From Bacteroidota bacterium (GTDB lineage: Bacteria; Bacteroidota; Rhodothermia; Rhodothermales; UBA10348): a DNA stretch of 64,000 bases. Of the stretch, positions 1 through 8,378 are shown in pieces. The stretch is taken from positions 1 to 64,000 of the forward strand of contig JAJCYP010000049.1 of NCBI GenBank assembly GCA_029262855.1, in the 5' to 3' direction. Position 1 is the stretch's first letter. Each line of letters begins with the position of its first letter. The notes beneath the pieces were generated by a model. It had not been told where the DNA came from and ran no database searches. It saw only the letters and a program-made list of their open reading frames with translations. The position numbers were made by a program, and so were the translations under genes.

Positions 1-3000
1 CCCGGCGCGAGGGAGGCCGGCGGCGTTGCGATGGCCACTTTCCGGCCGGTCTTGCTCAGCACCACGCTCAGTGGCACGGCCGTCGCACACGGCACGGCGC
101 AATCGGCTCGGCGCAGTGTTCCGGATGAGGCGGCCGAAGACTCCAGGACTCGCTCGGAGAATGTGAGACTGATCTTGGGGTCCAGAGAGGCCGCATCGGG
201 ATTCTCACCCACCGTTACATAAGCCACGGTCGGCGGCGCGGTGTCGATGTTGGTGATGAAGTTCGCCGTGAAGGACGACCCGGTGCTGACAGCAATGATC
301 ACCTTCTCGTTCCGGTCATCATTGGCACTCTCATTGATGCCGTTCCAGTACTCTTCGAGGAAGTCCCGCTCGTTGGCGATCGTATCCAGCGTCCGACTGA
401 TGCGTCCCGGCGTGAGGGGAATCTTGGAAGCGAACACACTCCCGTCGAGGGCGAAGAGGCCCAATTCATAGTTACCGACCGGCAGGTAGGAAAGGTCGAA
501 GTTGCCCAGGCGGTCTGTGTAGGCACTCACGCTTTGGCGAGTGGTCTCGTGGGTTGCGATGACCATCGCTCCGCCGACTGCCGTGCCGAACGTGGTTACC
601 CTCCCACTGGTTACCTGACCGGTTATCGTCCCGTACAGGTTGTCCAGCGACCCGTCTGAGGCCTTCCGAAGGATGGCCGCCTTGTCGTCGGACGTCAGCG
701 TTCCTTCCCCCTTGGGAAGGTTGTAGAACATCACGCCGGCGGGAGTACCCACGTGAACCAGACCGATAACGTGTCCCACCTCGTGGGTCACAACGTTCTT
801 GACGTTGTGGTCCTTGGTCGAGGTTCCGAGTGTGAACTTGCCCAGTTCTCCGGACGTCCCGGTCACCGGATGGAAACGGGAGTTCAACAAGATGTCTGCG
901 GTCACCACTTCGGCCTCTTCCGGGTTGCCGGACGGGCCCACCCTGAGAAGCTTCGAGGCGACACCCAGGGTCGAGCGGCCGAGGAAGAGCGGGTCGTCAC
1001 TCAGGGCGATGGTGTTCTCCATGTCGCCGATAGCGGCCACGTTGGGTGCACCTGGCCCGGGGTCGTAGCTGATCTGCGTGCTGACGTTGGTACCGACACC
1101 CGGGAGATTTCGCCAGGTGTCGAAGGCTGCTGCGACCGCGGCGTCCATTCCCGCAATCATATTGCGGGCCGGGTCACTCATCTTGAACGTCAAGGCCGCC
1201 TCGACGTCCTGCGAGTTCGGCAGGCTCAACCGGTAGACTTGCCCGCGCTCCTGATGAGCGACAAAAAGCCGGCTGTTAGGGCCGATGGCCAGGCTGTTGT
1301 CCGCGGCTCCTGCTCCAGGCAGGGCCAGGAACTCGGTCGGTGCAATCTGAGTGGGCTTTCCTGAGAGTACCTGCGTCGGAGTGGTCACGTAGAGGCGACC
1401 GTCTTCCGAAAAATCAAGGGAGGTCGGTCGGGTGGTGAGACTCCAGACGGACTCCAGTTGGCCGGCGTCGTTGAGGCGATAGATCGATCCACCGGCGGCG
1501 GTGCCGGCACCGACATAGGCGGTCCCGGTTGGACCGAATGCCACGGAAAGGTACTCGATGACTCCCGCAGGCAGCGAGAGCGAAAGGGGCGTGTAGGGAC
1601 CGTCAAGTCCCTGACCCACGAGGATCTGGGTGCCGGCCACGATATGGAGATTGCCCTGGGGTCCGATGGCGCCTCCTGCTGCATCAGGCACGGAGACTGC
1701 GGTCCCGCCCACCTTCTGAACGGCGCCACCCGCACCGGTGGAATAGACCAGAACGACGTCAGTCGCACTCGCAATGACGTCCAGAATCACCGCACCGCTT
1801 ACCGTCGCAACCGGGCTCTGGACATCCGCCAGCGTGTGACGGGTTACTGTTGGGCCCGACGCCACCAGGAAGTCGCCATTCGGCGCGGCTTCGACCGTGG
1901 TCAAACTGGCCACCGGGGAAGCATCTCCCAAGACCGTCAATGCGGTAAAGCCTCTCGGGATGGCGTCCATCACGGTCAGCGGCAGAGAGAACTCAGACGT
2001 CTTCCCGTCCGCGGTAGCTGTCGCAACCAGGCGGTCACCCAGGATCAGGCCGGTTCCGTCAAATTGAAGACGGATGGACTGGCCGGACACGATCGAGCCC
2101 GCCGATGTGGTGGCAGAAGCAACCAGCGTCTGGCCTTCCTGAGAGTCGCTGTCGCTGTTGAATACCTCGACGGTGATGTCCGACCCGATCGGGGTCAGCG
2201 TGTAATCCAGTGTGATGGTGCCGTCATCCAGCTTCTTGGCGCTGGTGAGGGCCGGATAGTTCTGCATCCCATTGGGTCCCACGTCGCCGTCGGTGGCATC
2301 GTTGAGGTTTCTCAGGTCTCCCTGGAATTGGACATCATTGGGAGTGTTTGTCAGGTCGATTCCAATGCGCTCGTTGCTGAAGATCGAGTTGCCCTGAATT
2401 GTTGCGTTCACGTAGGGACTACCGCCGATGTCCTTCAGAATCACGCCTGATCCTGGCTGGTTCGCGATAGTGTTTCCAGTGATTGTCGAATGGCCACCAG
2501 TGGCATCACCGACGATGTCCACGCCGTTCCAGAGGTTCGGCAGCGGCGTCATTCCATCCACGGCCGTGCCAATCTTGTTGTCGGTCACGCTGTTGCCGTC
2601 TCCGGCGAGAAACAGCAGGACGCCGTCCTGGAGATTGGACGAAATGACGTTGCCGTTCACCGTGTTGTCATAGGCACCGCCAACGATCTCGACTCCGTGT
2701 CCCCCCACACCCGTCTCCCCGTTGGGCAGGGCCGTGTCTCCGGCGGGATTCACTCCGATGTGGTTGTCCGAGACGGTATTGTTGTTGGCGATGACCGGCA
2801 CACCCCCATCGTCATACGGGAAGCCCTGGATGGAAACCCCGTGCGTGCGGTTACCCGAGATCACGTTCATCACGCCCGGACCACCGATGGTATTGAAGTT
2901 GCCGCCCTCCATGATGCGGACGCCTTCAAGGAAGTTCGGAATCGCGCTCTCCCCGTCAGGAGCGGTACCGATGAAATTGCTCTGCACCACGTTTCCGGTG

Positions 3001-6000
3001 CCACGAGGCGTGCCCAGGATCAGTCCTGCGCCGTTGTTGCCGGAAAGCGTATTACCGGGGCCAACTTGGTTGCTGCCGCTGCGGATGATGATGCCGTTCA
3101 GGTTCGGCGATGCGGTATTGGTGCCGTCAATGCCAACGCGGTTTCCGCTTATGACATAGCCGCTCGCCTGCTCCTCCAGGAACATGCCGGAGTCCCCGTG
3201 GCCGTATACCTCGTTGCCTGAGATGACACAGCTGAGGGCGACTGGGCAAGGCTGAAATGCCCGGATACCGTCGAAAGCGTTGGCTGCGATGGTGTTGTCC
3301 AGCACGTCCCATCCAAGGATCGATCCGAGTTCGATACCCTGACCGTTCCCGCCAACCTCGTTGCCTTGAATGAATCCGGTGACGGCGCCGTTGACCAGGA
3401 TGCCGATGGTATTCATGTTCCGGATGATGTTTCCGTCTCCCGGATTAGGGCCTCCGATCTGAATCGCGCCGAGGTTTCCTGAACCGGTAACGAGGATGCC
3501 GTTACCGTTGCCCGACAGGTCAATCGCGCCAGTGCGATCGGTTCCGATGGCATTGCCGCGAAGGACCGAGGGTTCGTCCCTGGGCTGTCCACCCGCGGGT
3601 GCCAAATCTGCTTGGATCTGCACCAATTCGCTCGGACCGCCGATCACATTGTTCACGAACGTGACTCCCGAGCCCTCGACCACCACGGTCTGCAGGTCCT
3701 GATTCGCGATCCCAAGGTTCGAGAGCACTACAGCCGGGGCACCACTTAGCGGACTGGCCCCGATGTAGTTTCCCTCGACGGTATGATCACCGCGGTACCG
3801 AAGATTGAGTTCGTAGGTGCCGTTCCCGGCGATGACGTTCCCCAGTCCTCCAGGGCCGCCGATGATGGCGCGGCGGGAGCCGTCCACAAAAACACCCTGC
3901 TTAACGTTACCAAACGTTCCACTGGGACTGTGCCCCACGTTATTGCATCGGACGGTAACGTCATCTGCGTAGTCGACATGGATGCCGTAGTCGTTGCCGT
4001 TCCGGATCTCCAGACCTTCGACGATCGAGTTGGCGGCCCCCGCTCCCTGGAACCAGATGCCACCTCCCATCAGAAAGCCCGCGGCCGGCGCGGCCGACCC
4101 ATCAATCGCAATCAGGAGGCGTCTCCCAACAAAGTCCTGGTCTCCACAGGTCGCGCTCCCGCCGGTATCGGACTGGCTCAGTCCGTTGACGTGTGTGGTG
4201 CCACTGATCGCTGGCAATGTTGTGAGGGGCGAAATCACCTTTACGCCGTCACCCGGGATCGCGAACGTGATCGTATCGAGCCCTGGATTCGAATTGGCGA
4301 ACAGGATTGCGCTCCGGAGCGAGCCTGTGCCCGAATCGTTTGTGTTCCTGACAATAAGCGGCGAACTCAGCGAGCCCAGCTGGATCGCGCCCATTCTCAT
4401 CGTGTTGCCCGCACCCTGAAAGTGGACGCCTGCGACGTACGAGGTCCCCGCGGCGGGCGCATTCGGCAGAGTCCCTGACAGGCTACCGGCCAGGAGAGTA
4501 ACACTCTCAGAGAACGCCACCGTGTACAAGCTGCCCTCCGTCGTGAGCGTGACCGTCAGCGGCGTCGTGCCGTTCCAGGTAGACCAGTTGAACTCCGCAA
4601 GTACGGCTCGGCCGGCGCCCGGAAAGCGCGATACGATCGCCCCATAGCCCACAGAGTTGGGAAGCTGCGTATCGGCAGGGTTGTTGTTGATGCTGATGTA
4701 GATGCCATCCCCTCCGGTGCCAAAGGCAGGCAGGAACGACTCTTGCGTACCCCCTGGTGGAACTGTCGGGCGAATCCCCACCCACGTCCGGTTGCCTGCG
4801 TCCGGCAATGGGGTGACTCCCAGGTCTGCGATTTCCCAGGTGACGCTCGATTCGCTTCCCGTAAACGGGTCGAACGAATCGCGTCCTTCGATCATATATG
4901 TGGCGTGGCTGCTGGGCGCGAAAATGGCATCGCCTCCCCCTTCCGTCACCGCGCCCTGGCCGACGCTCAGAAACCCGTTTCCGATGCCCGCGGAATTGGT
5001 GCTGATCTCTCCATCGTCAAACTCGTCGCTGAACTCTGCGAGTACCGGGGCGGCGGCAATCGTCGCCAGCGCCGAAATTTCTGACGTGTTGCCGAGGTTG
5101 TCTGTGGCCGTGGCTGTAAGGACCCCTCCGACATATGCTCCCAGATTCTCCGCGCCCGGGAATAAGGCGATGCGGATCCCTGGCCTGAAGTAGGATGCCG
5201 GCATGCCCGGCGTATCCAGGTAGACCCCGTCTACGAAGAACTCCACGCTCACTGCGCTGCTGAGGTCGGTATCGATCTCGTAGATCACCCTCAAGTGGGC
5301 ACCATCGACCAACTGCGCTGAATCGATGACGGGAAAGTTCAGGTAGCCGTTCGGACCCGCGTCCAGATCGCCCGCGTCGTTCGGCGTGATCCCAAGCGGC
5401 GAGGGATTCGGGTCACGAAGATCAATTCCGAGCCCACCATCATTGTCGCGGGTCTCGTTGCGGCGCATCTGGATTTGTTGTGGAGGCGTATCTCCATCCC
5501 CCTGCGTGATCTCAATTCCGGCCTGGCCATTAAAGGCAATCAGATTGTCCTCGACGAGGTTCTGCGTGGCGCCCTTCTGGACAAACAGTCCGGCGAGACC
5601 GTTTCCGCGGTCAACGACGCCGTCCGCCCCGGTCCCAATTCGATTGCCGCTGATGACAAAGTCATTGATCCTCGAACCCGCGCCACCGACACCCGCCAAC
5701 TCCATCCCGTACCAGCTATTGCCGGAGATCACGTTGTCCGCCACCAGGCCGTCTGCGGAGTCGTAGGTACTGATTCCGATCAGATTGGGGTCGACCGCAG
5801 ATCCGTCCGCATGGACTCCGATGAAGTTGCCCTGGATGACGATGATGTCGTTGGAGGGAGCTCCGACACCAGAACCGTTGTTGCCAATGATGATGTTTCG
5901 GTCACCGGGCAGTGGCCCACCGATCAGGCTGTTGTCACCTTCAGTCAGTACGCCGTCTCGCCAAATGCCGGCTCCTGCGTCGTGGCCGTTTCCTTGAATC

Positions 6001-7550
6001 CAGTTGCCGGATACAGCGTGTCCGTTTGTCCTGAGCACTACACCCGCGCCTCCAAAGTCGAAGATCTCCAGCCCTGAGATTCGGGTTCCGGGACTCCCCG
6101 CGACCTCGAACCCGTACGCCGACATCCCCGCCGCCGAGCCTTCCACTTCCACCAGTCTCACGGCATCGTCGGCCTGGAATGTCGAGCCCGTGTTCGCACT
6201 GGAGCCCGGCTGGGAGTAACCGTCGATGATGACCGGATCGGTGATCACCGGGAGTGCTGACGTGGGAGAAATCCTGTAGGGCGAGGACAGATTGAACGTG
6301 ATGGTATCGACGCCAGGAGTCGCGTTGGCATAATCGATCGCACCCCGAAGTGTGTTGGCACCGGAATCCCCGCTGCTTGTGACCTCAAGCGGCGAGGCGG
6401 CATCGTTCCGGAAGACGCTGTTTGGATCGGCTGTGATCACATCGTCGTCTCCGTCACCATCCAGGTCTCCAATTCCCAGGCCCTTTCCGCCCCAGCCAAG
6501 ACCGCCCGCGGCCGTCATCTGACCGGCACCATTATTCAAAAACGCGGAATCGAATCCTGCGCCGAAGCCCACAACCACCAGGTCCTGGTCCCCGTCGTTG
6601 TCGATGTCGGCGAGTTTGGCATCGAACCGAACATCGGTTGTGTTACCAACGACTGCCTGCGCCACGTAGCCGCCCGCGCCGTCTTCGAGATACACGCGGA
6701 CCTGACCCGTGCGATCGCCGGAAAAAATCAGGTCCACGCCGTTCGTGCCGTCGAGTTGCGCGATGGCGACATACTCAGTGTATACAGGAACGGGGACGTT
6801 CGCGATGGTGAAGCCCCCGGCTCCGTTGGAGAGCAGGATGGTGCCATTTGAAAACACGACATCCGTGGTTCCATTCCCATCGACATCACCCGCGGCGACG
6901 CCCTCTGCAGCGATCGCGGGCACGGCTGCCGGCACGAATCCGAAACCGGCGCCCACCGGATTGCCGTTGTTCAGCCAGACCTTTGAGCTACCCGCTCCAC
7001 CCTTATTGGCCACGGCGTAGTCCATAAGACCGTCCCCGTCGAAATCACCGGTGGCGACTCCTTGGGATGGATTGATGTCGCCGTCCGTCCACTGTTCCGT
7101 AAACGTCCCGTTCTGGTTGTTGATGAACACCCGGTTCGGCGTACAAGGACATGCAAAGAATCCAGTCCTGAGATCTCCGTTGACGAACACCACGTCAACC
7201 CAGCCATCGCCGTCAAAATCCGCAACCGACGCTCCCTCTGTTCCCTCATTAGCAGCACCCAAAGGGAAATTGAATTGAAGTGAAAGCCCACCGGCACCAT
7301 CGTTCCGAAGGAGCTTCTTGTCAGCGCCGGGAACTCCCCAGAAAACGTCCAGGTCGCCGTCATTGTCATAGTCGCCCAGATCGATGCCATAGCCTACTCC
7401 CGCAGTGGTCAGGTCGGCGGATGGCGTCAGTGGCGTCATGGTCTGCGCCTGCGCGGACGGAGCCACTCCGGCCGAGAACATGCCCACAAGGAGTAGGGTG
7501 AGGAAGCAGGTGAGAGCGGCGCGCGAAGGGGGCGTCATAGCAGTAGTCAT
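1..7550 (-). CDS. Giant secreted FG-GAP / beta-helix protein with a metzincin protease domain (partial, runs off left edge)
   Basis: One frame stays open from ATG at 7550 to the window edge (at least 2,516 codons); codon phase agrees at the start, at 4337 and at the zinc site. In order: signal peptide (about 1-36, ending AQAQ); FG-GAP/VCBS repeats with DYDNDGD-like loops (about 45-375); a beta-helix block starting with LRGAIDYAN (about 384-735); an Ig-like unit; a LamG-like stretch (about 820-1010); a second beta-helix block starting with LRSAILFAN (about 1060-1735); a propeller-like region (about 1880-2110); a metzincin domain with HEVGHVIGLVH at 2256-2266 and Met-turn VMFYN; a carboxypeptidase-regulatory fold (about 2308-2385); and a Big_5-type Ig domain. 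The motif fits zinc endopeptidases of the M10/matrixin clan. It probably acts outside the cell. It follows the 187-residue gene by 60 bp, so they are likely co-transcribed. The C-terminus and any sorting signal lie outside the window. Confidence 0.85.
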   Translation of the reverse strand, partial: MTTAMTPPSRAALTCFLTLLLVGMFSAGVAPSAQAQTMTPLTPSADLTTAGVGYGIDLGDYDNDGDLDVFWGVPGADKKLLRNDGAGGLSLQFNFPLGAANEGTEGASVADFDGDGWVDVVFVNGDLRTGFFACPCTPNRVFINNQNGTFTEQWTDGDINPSQGVATGDFDGDGLMDYAVANKGGAGSSKVWLNNGNPVGAGFGFVPAAVPAIAAEGVAAGDVDGNGTTDVVFSNGTILLSNGAGGFTIANVPVPVYTEYVAIAQLDGTNGVDLIFSGDRTGQVRVYLEDGAGGYVAQAVVGNTTDVRFDAKLADIDNDGDQDLVVVGFGAGFDSAFLNNGAGQMTAAGGLGWGGKGLGIGDLDGDGDDDVITADPNSVFRNDAASPLEVTSSGDSGANTLRGAIDYANATPGVDTITFNLSSPYRISPTSALPVITDPVIIDGYSQPGSSANTGSTFQADDAVRLVEVEGSAAGMSAYGFEVAGSPGTRISGLEIFDFGGAGVVLRTNGHAVSGNWIQGNGHDAGAGIWRDGVLTEGDNSLIGGPLPGDRNIIIGNNGSGVGAPSNDIIVIQGNFIGVHADGSAVDPNLIGISTYDSADGLVADNVISGNSWYGMELAGVGGAGSRINDFVISGNRIGTGADGVVDRGNGLAGLFVQKGATQNLVEDNLIAFNGQAGIEITQGDGDTPPQQIQMRRNETRDNDGGLGIDLRDPNPSPLGITPNDAGDLDAGPNGYLNFPVIDSAQLVDGAHLRVIYEIDTDLSSAVSVEFFVDGVYLDTPGMPASYFRPGIRIALFPGAENLGAYVGGVLTATATDNLGNTSEISALATIAAAPVLAEFSDEFDDGEISTNSAGIGNGFLSVGQGAVTEGGGDAIFAPSSHATYMIEGRDSFDPFTGSESSVTWEIADLGVTPLPDAGNRTWVGIRPTVPPGGTQESFLPAFGTGGDGIYISINNNPADTQLPNSVGYGAIVSRFPGAGRAVLAEFNWSTWNGTTPLTVTLTTEGSLYTVAFSESVTLLAGSLSGTLPNAPAAGTSYVAGVHFQGAGNTMRMGAIQLGSLSSPLIVRNTNDSGTGSLRSAILFANSNPGLDTITFAIPGDGVKVISPLTTLPAISGTTHVNGLSQSDTGGSATCGDQDFVGRRLLIAIDGSAAPAAGFLMGGGIWFQGAGAANSIVEGLEIRNGNDYGIHVDYADDVTVRCNNVGHSPSGTFGNVKQGVFVDGSRRAIIGGPGGLGNVIAGNGTYELNLRYRGDHTVEGNYIGASPLSGAPAVVLSNLGIANQDLQTVVVEGSGVTFVNNVIGGPSELVQIQADLAPAGGQPRDEPSVLRGNAIGTDRTGAIDLSGNGNGILVTGSGNLGAIQIGGPNPGDGNIIRNMNTIGILVNGAVTGFIQGNEVGGNGQGIELGSILGWDVLDNTIAANAFDGIRAFQPCPVALSCVISGNEVYGHGDSGMFLEEQASGYVISGNRVGIDGTNTASPNLNGIIIRSGSNQVGPGNTLSGNNGAGLILGTPRGTGNVVQSNFIGTAPDGESAIPNFLEGVRIMEGGNFNTIGGPGVMNVISGNRTHGVSIQGFPYDDGGVPVIANNNTVSDNHIGVNPAGDTALPNGETGVGGHGVEIVGGAYDNTVNGNVISSNLQDGVLLFLAGDGNSVTDNKIGTAVDGMTPLPNLWNGVDIVGDATGGHSTITGNTIANQPGSGVILKDIGGSPYVNATIQGNSIFSNERIGIDLTNTPNDVQFQGDLRNLNDATDGDVGPNGMQNYPALTSAKKLDDGTITLDYTLTPIGSDITVEVFNSDSDSQEGQTLVASATTSAGSIVSGQSIRLQFDGTGLILGDRLVATATADGKTSEFSLPLTVMDAIPRGFTALTVLGDASPVASLTTVEAAPNGDFLVASGPTVTRHTLADVQSPVATVSGAVILDVIASATDVVLVYSTGAGGAVQKVGGTAVSVPDAAGGAIGPQGNLHIVAGTQILVGQGLDGPYTPLSLSLPAGVIEYLSVAFGPTGTAYVGAGTAAGGSIYRLNDAGQLESVWSLTTRPTSLDFSEDGRLYVTTPTQVLSGKPTQIAPTEFLALPGAGAADNSLAIGPNSRLFVAHQERGQVYRLSLPNSQDVEAALTFKMSDPARNMIAGMDAAVAAAFDTWRNLPGVGTNVSTQISYDPGPGAPNVAAIGDMENTIALSDDPLFLGRSTLGVASKLLRVGPSGNPEEAEVVTADILLNSRFHPVTGTSGELGKFTLGTSTKDHNVKNVVTHEVGHVIGLVHVGTPAGVMFYNLPKGEGTLTSDDKAAILRKASDGSLDNLYGTITGQVTSGRVTTFGTAVGGAMVIATHETTRQSVSAYTDRLGNFDLSYLPVGNYELGLFALDGSVFASKIPLTPGRISRTLDTIANERDFLEEYWNGINESANDDRNEKVIIAVSTGSSFTANFITNIDTAPPTVAYVTVGENPDAASLDPKISLTFSERVLESSAASSGTLRRADCAVPCATAVPLSVVLSKTGRKVAIATPPASLAP

Positions 7551-7610
7551 TCGGAGAGAGAAAGAAGTGTGGCGATGGTTGAAATCAGAGCTGTCTGGTC
7601 TGCTCATCCT

Positions 7611-8174
7611 CTATCGCTCCCTCTTCAGCTTCTTCACCCGCTGGGCGAATTCCGTCATCCTCACCTGCGCCCGAAACTCAGACACGTCTGTATTCTCACT
7701 CGCCAGCGCAAATCCCTGCACCTCGGCGTCCAGCAGATAACCCGCTCCCAGCACCCGCTTCTCCCCCGTTTCGGCGTCTGTCGTCACGTCCAGCTTCCCT
7801 TGCCAGCCGCCCGTTACGATCATCGTCCCCGAGTCGTGAGCGGTCAGAAAGACCGCCACTTCCTCATTCTCCCGGAACGTCGGCATGTCGGATACCTCGT
7901 GGATGTACTCTCCGACGCGTCCTCCAGGCACCATCACGACCTGCTCGCCGATGGGCTCACCCGTCTCAGGGTCCTCTATCTGGATCACAACGCGGGTCAG
8001 GATCGCAGACCGATCCGCCGTCCAGGCGCTCTCTGTGCTGATGGTCCGACCCACTACGACAGCGTCAGAGGCCTGCTCAAGTTGGTCAAGATTCAGTCGC
8101 AACGTCTGGGACGAAGCGGGAGAAGCGAACAGAATCGTACAGGCCGCGAGAGCGGCGAACGTGGGAAACTTCAT
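7611..8174 (-). CDS. Secreted 187-residue protein preceding the giant metzincin
   Basis: Start chosen at ATG 8174 because it gives a clean signal peptide (MKFPTFAALAACTILFASPASSQ); upstream codons in the same frame look non-coding. The mature part has a beta-rich pattern with ASDAVVVGRTISTES, a VPGGRVGEYIHEV segment and NEEVAVFLTAH, ending in a basic tail (VKKLKRER). I recall similar proteins next to matrixin-type proteases, but I cannot assign a family. It lies 60 bp upstream of the giant protease gene on the same strand, so it may be an inhibitor, chaperone or partner of that protease; this is inference from position only. Confidence 0.8.
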   Translation of the reverse strand: MKFPTFAALAACTILFASPASSQTLRLNLDQLEQASDAVVVGRTISTESAWTADRSAILTRVVIQIEDPETGEPIGEQVVMVPGGRVGEYIHEVSDMPTFRENEEVAVFLTAHDSGTMIVTGGWQGKLDVTTDAETGEKRVLGAGYLLDAEVQGFALASENTDVSEFRAQVRMTEFAQRVKKLKRER

Positions 8175-8378
8175 GGTGTGGGCTTGGAGGCATGGCCGGG
8201 GCTGGGAGGGCCTCCGGCTTGGGGCATGATGAGCGAATTGACGGTACTCAGCTAACTGAGGGCTACCCGTCACAAGGGGAACGTTGGAAAGGCGGGCGAT
8301 TTGGCTGCATGCCCAAGTACAATCCCGACATTGCGGAACACTAGTCGGCCAAATACGGCGATTTGGGGTTGAGGCCTG

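Noticed and set aside
1458-2450. Long plus-strand ORF of 330 codons
   Set aside because: It is antisense to the giant minus-strand gene, is rich in Arg/Gly/His from GC-biased shadow reading, and shows no domain.
1058-7000. Repetitive beta-helix sequence that might look like a tandem repeat or CRISPR
   Set aside because: Repeats are degenerate protein-level rungs, not identical DNA units; no CRISPR array is present in the window.
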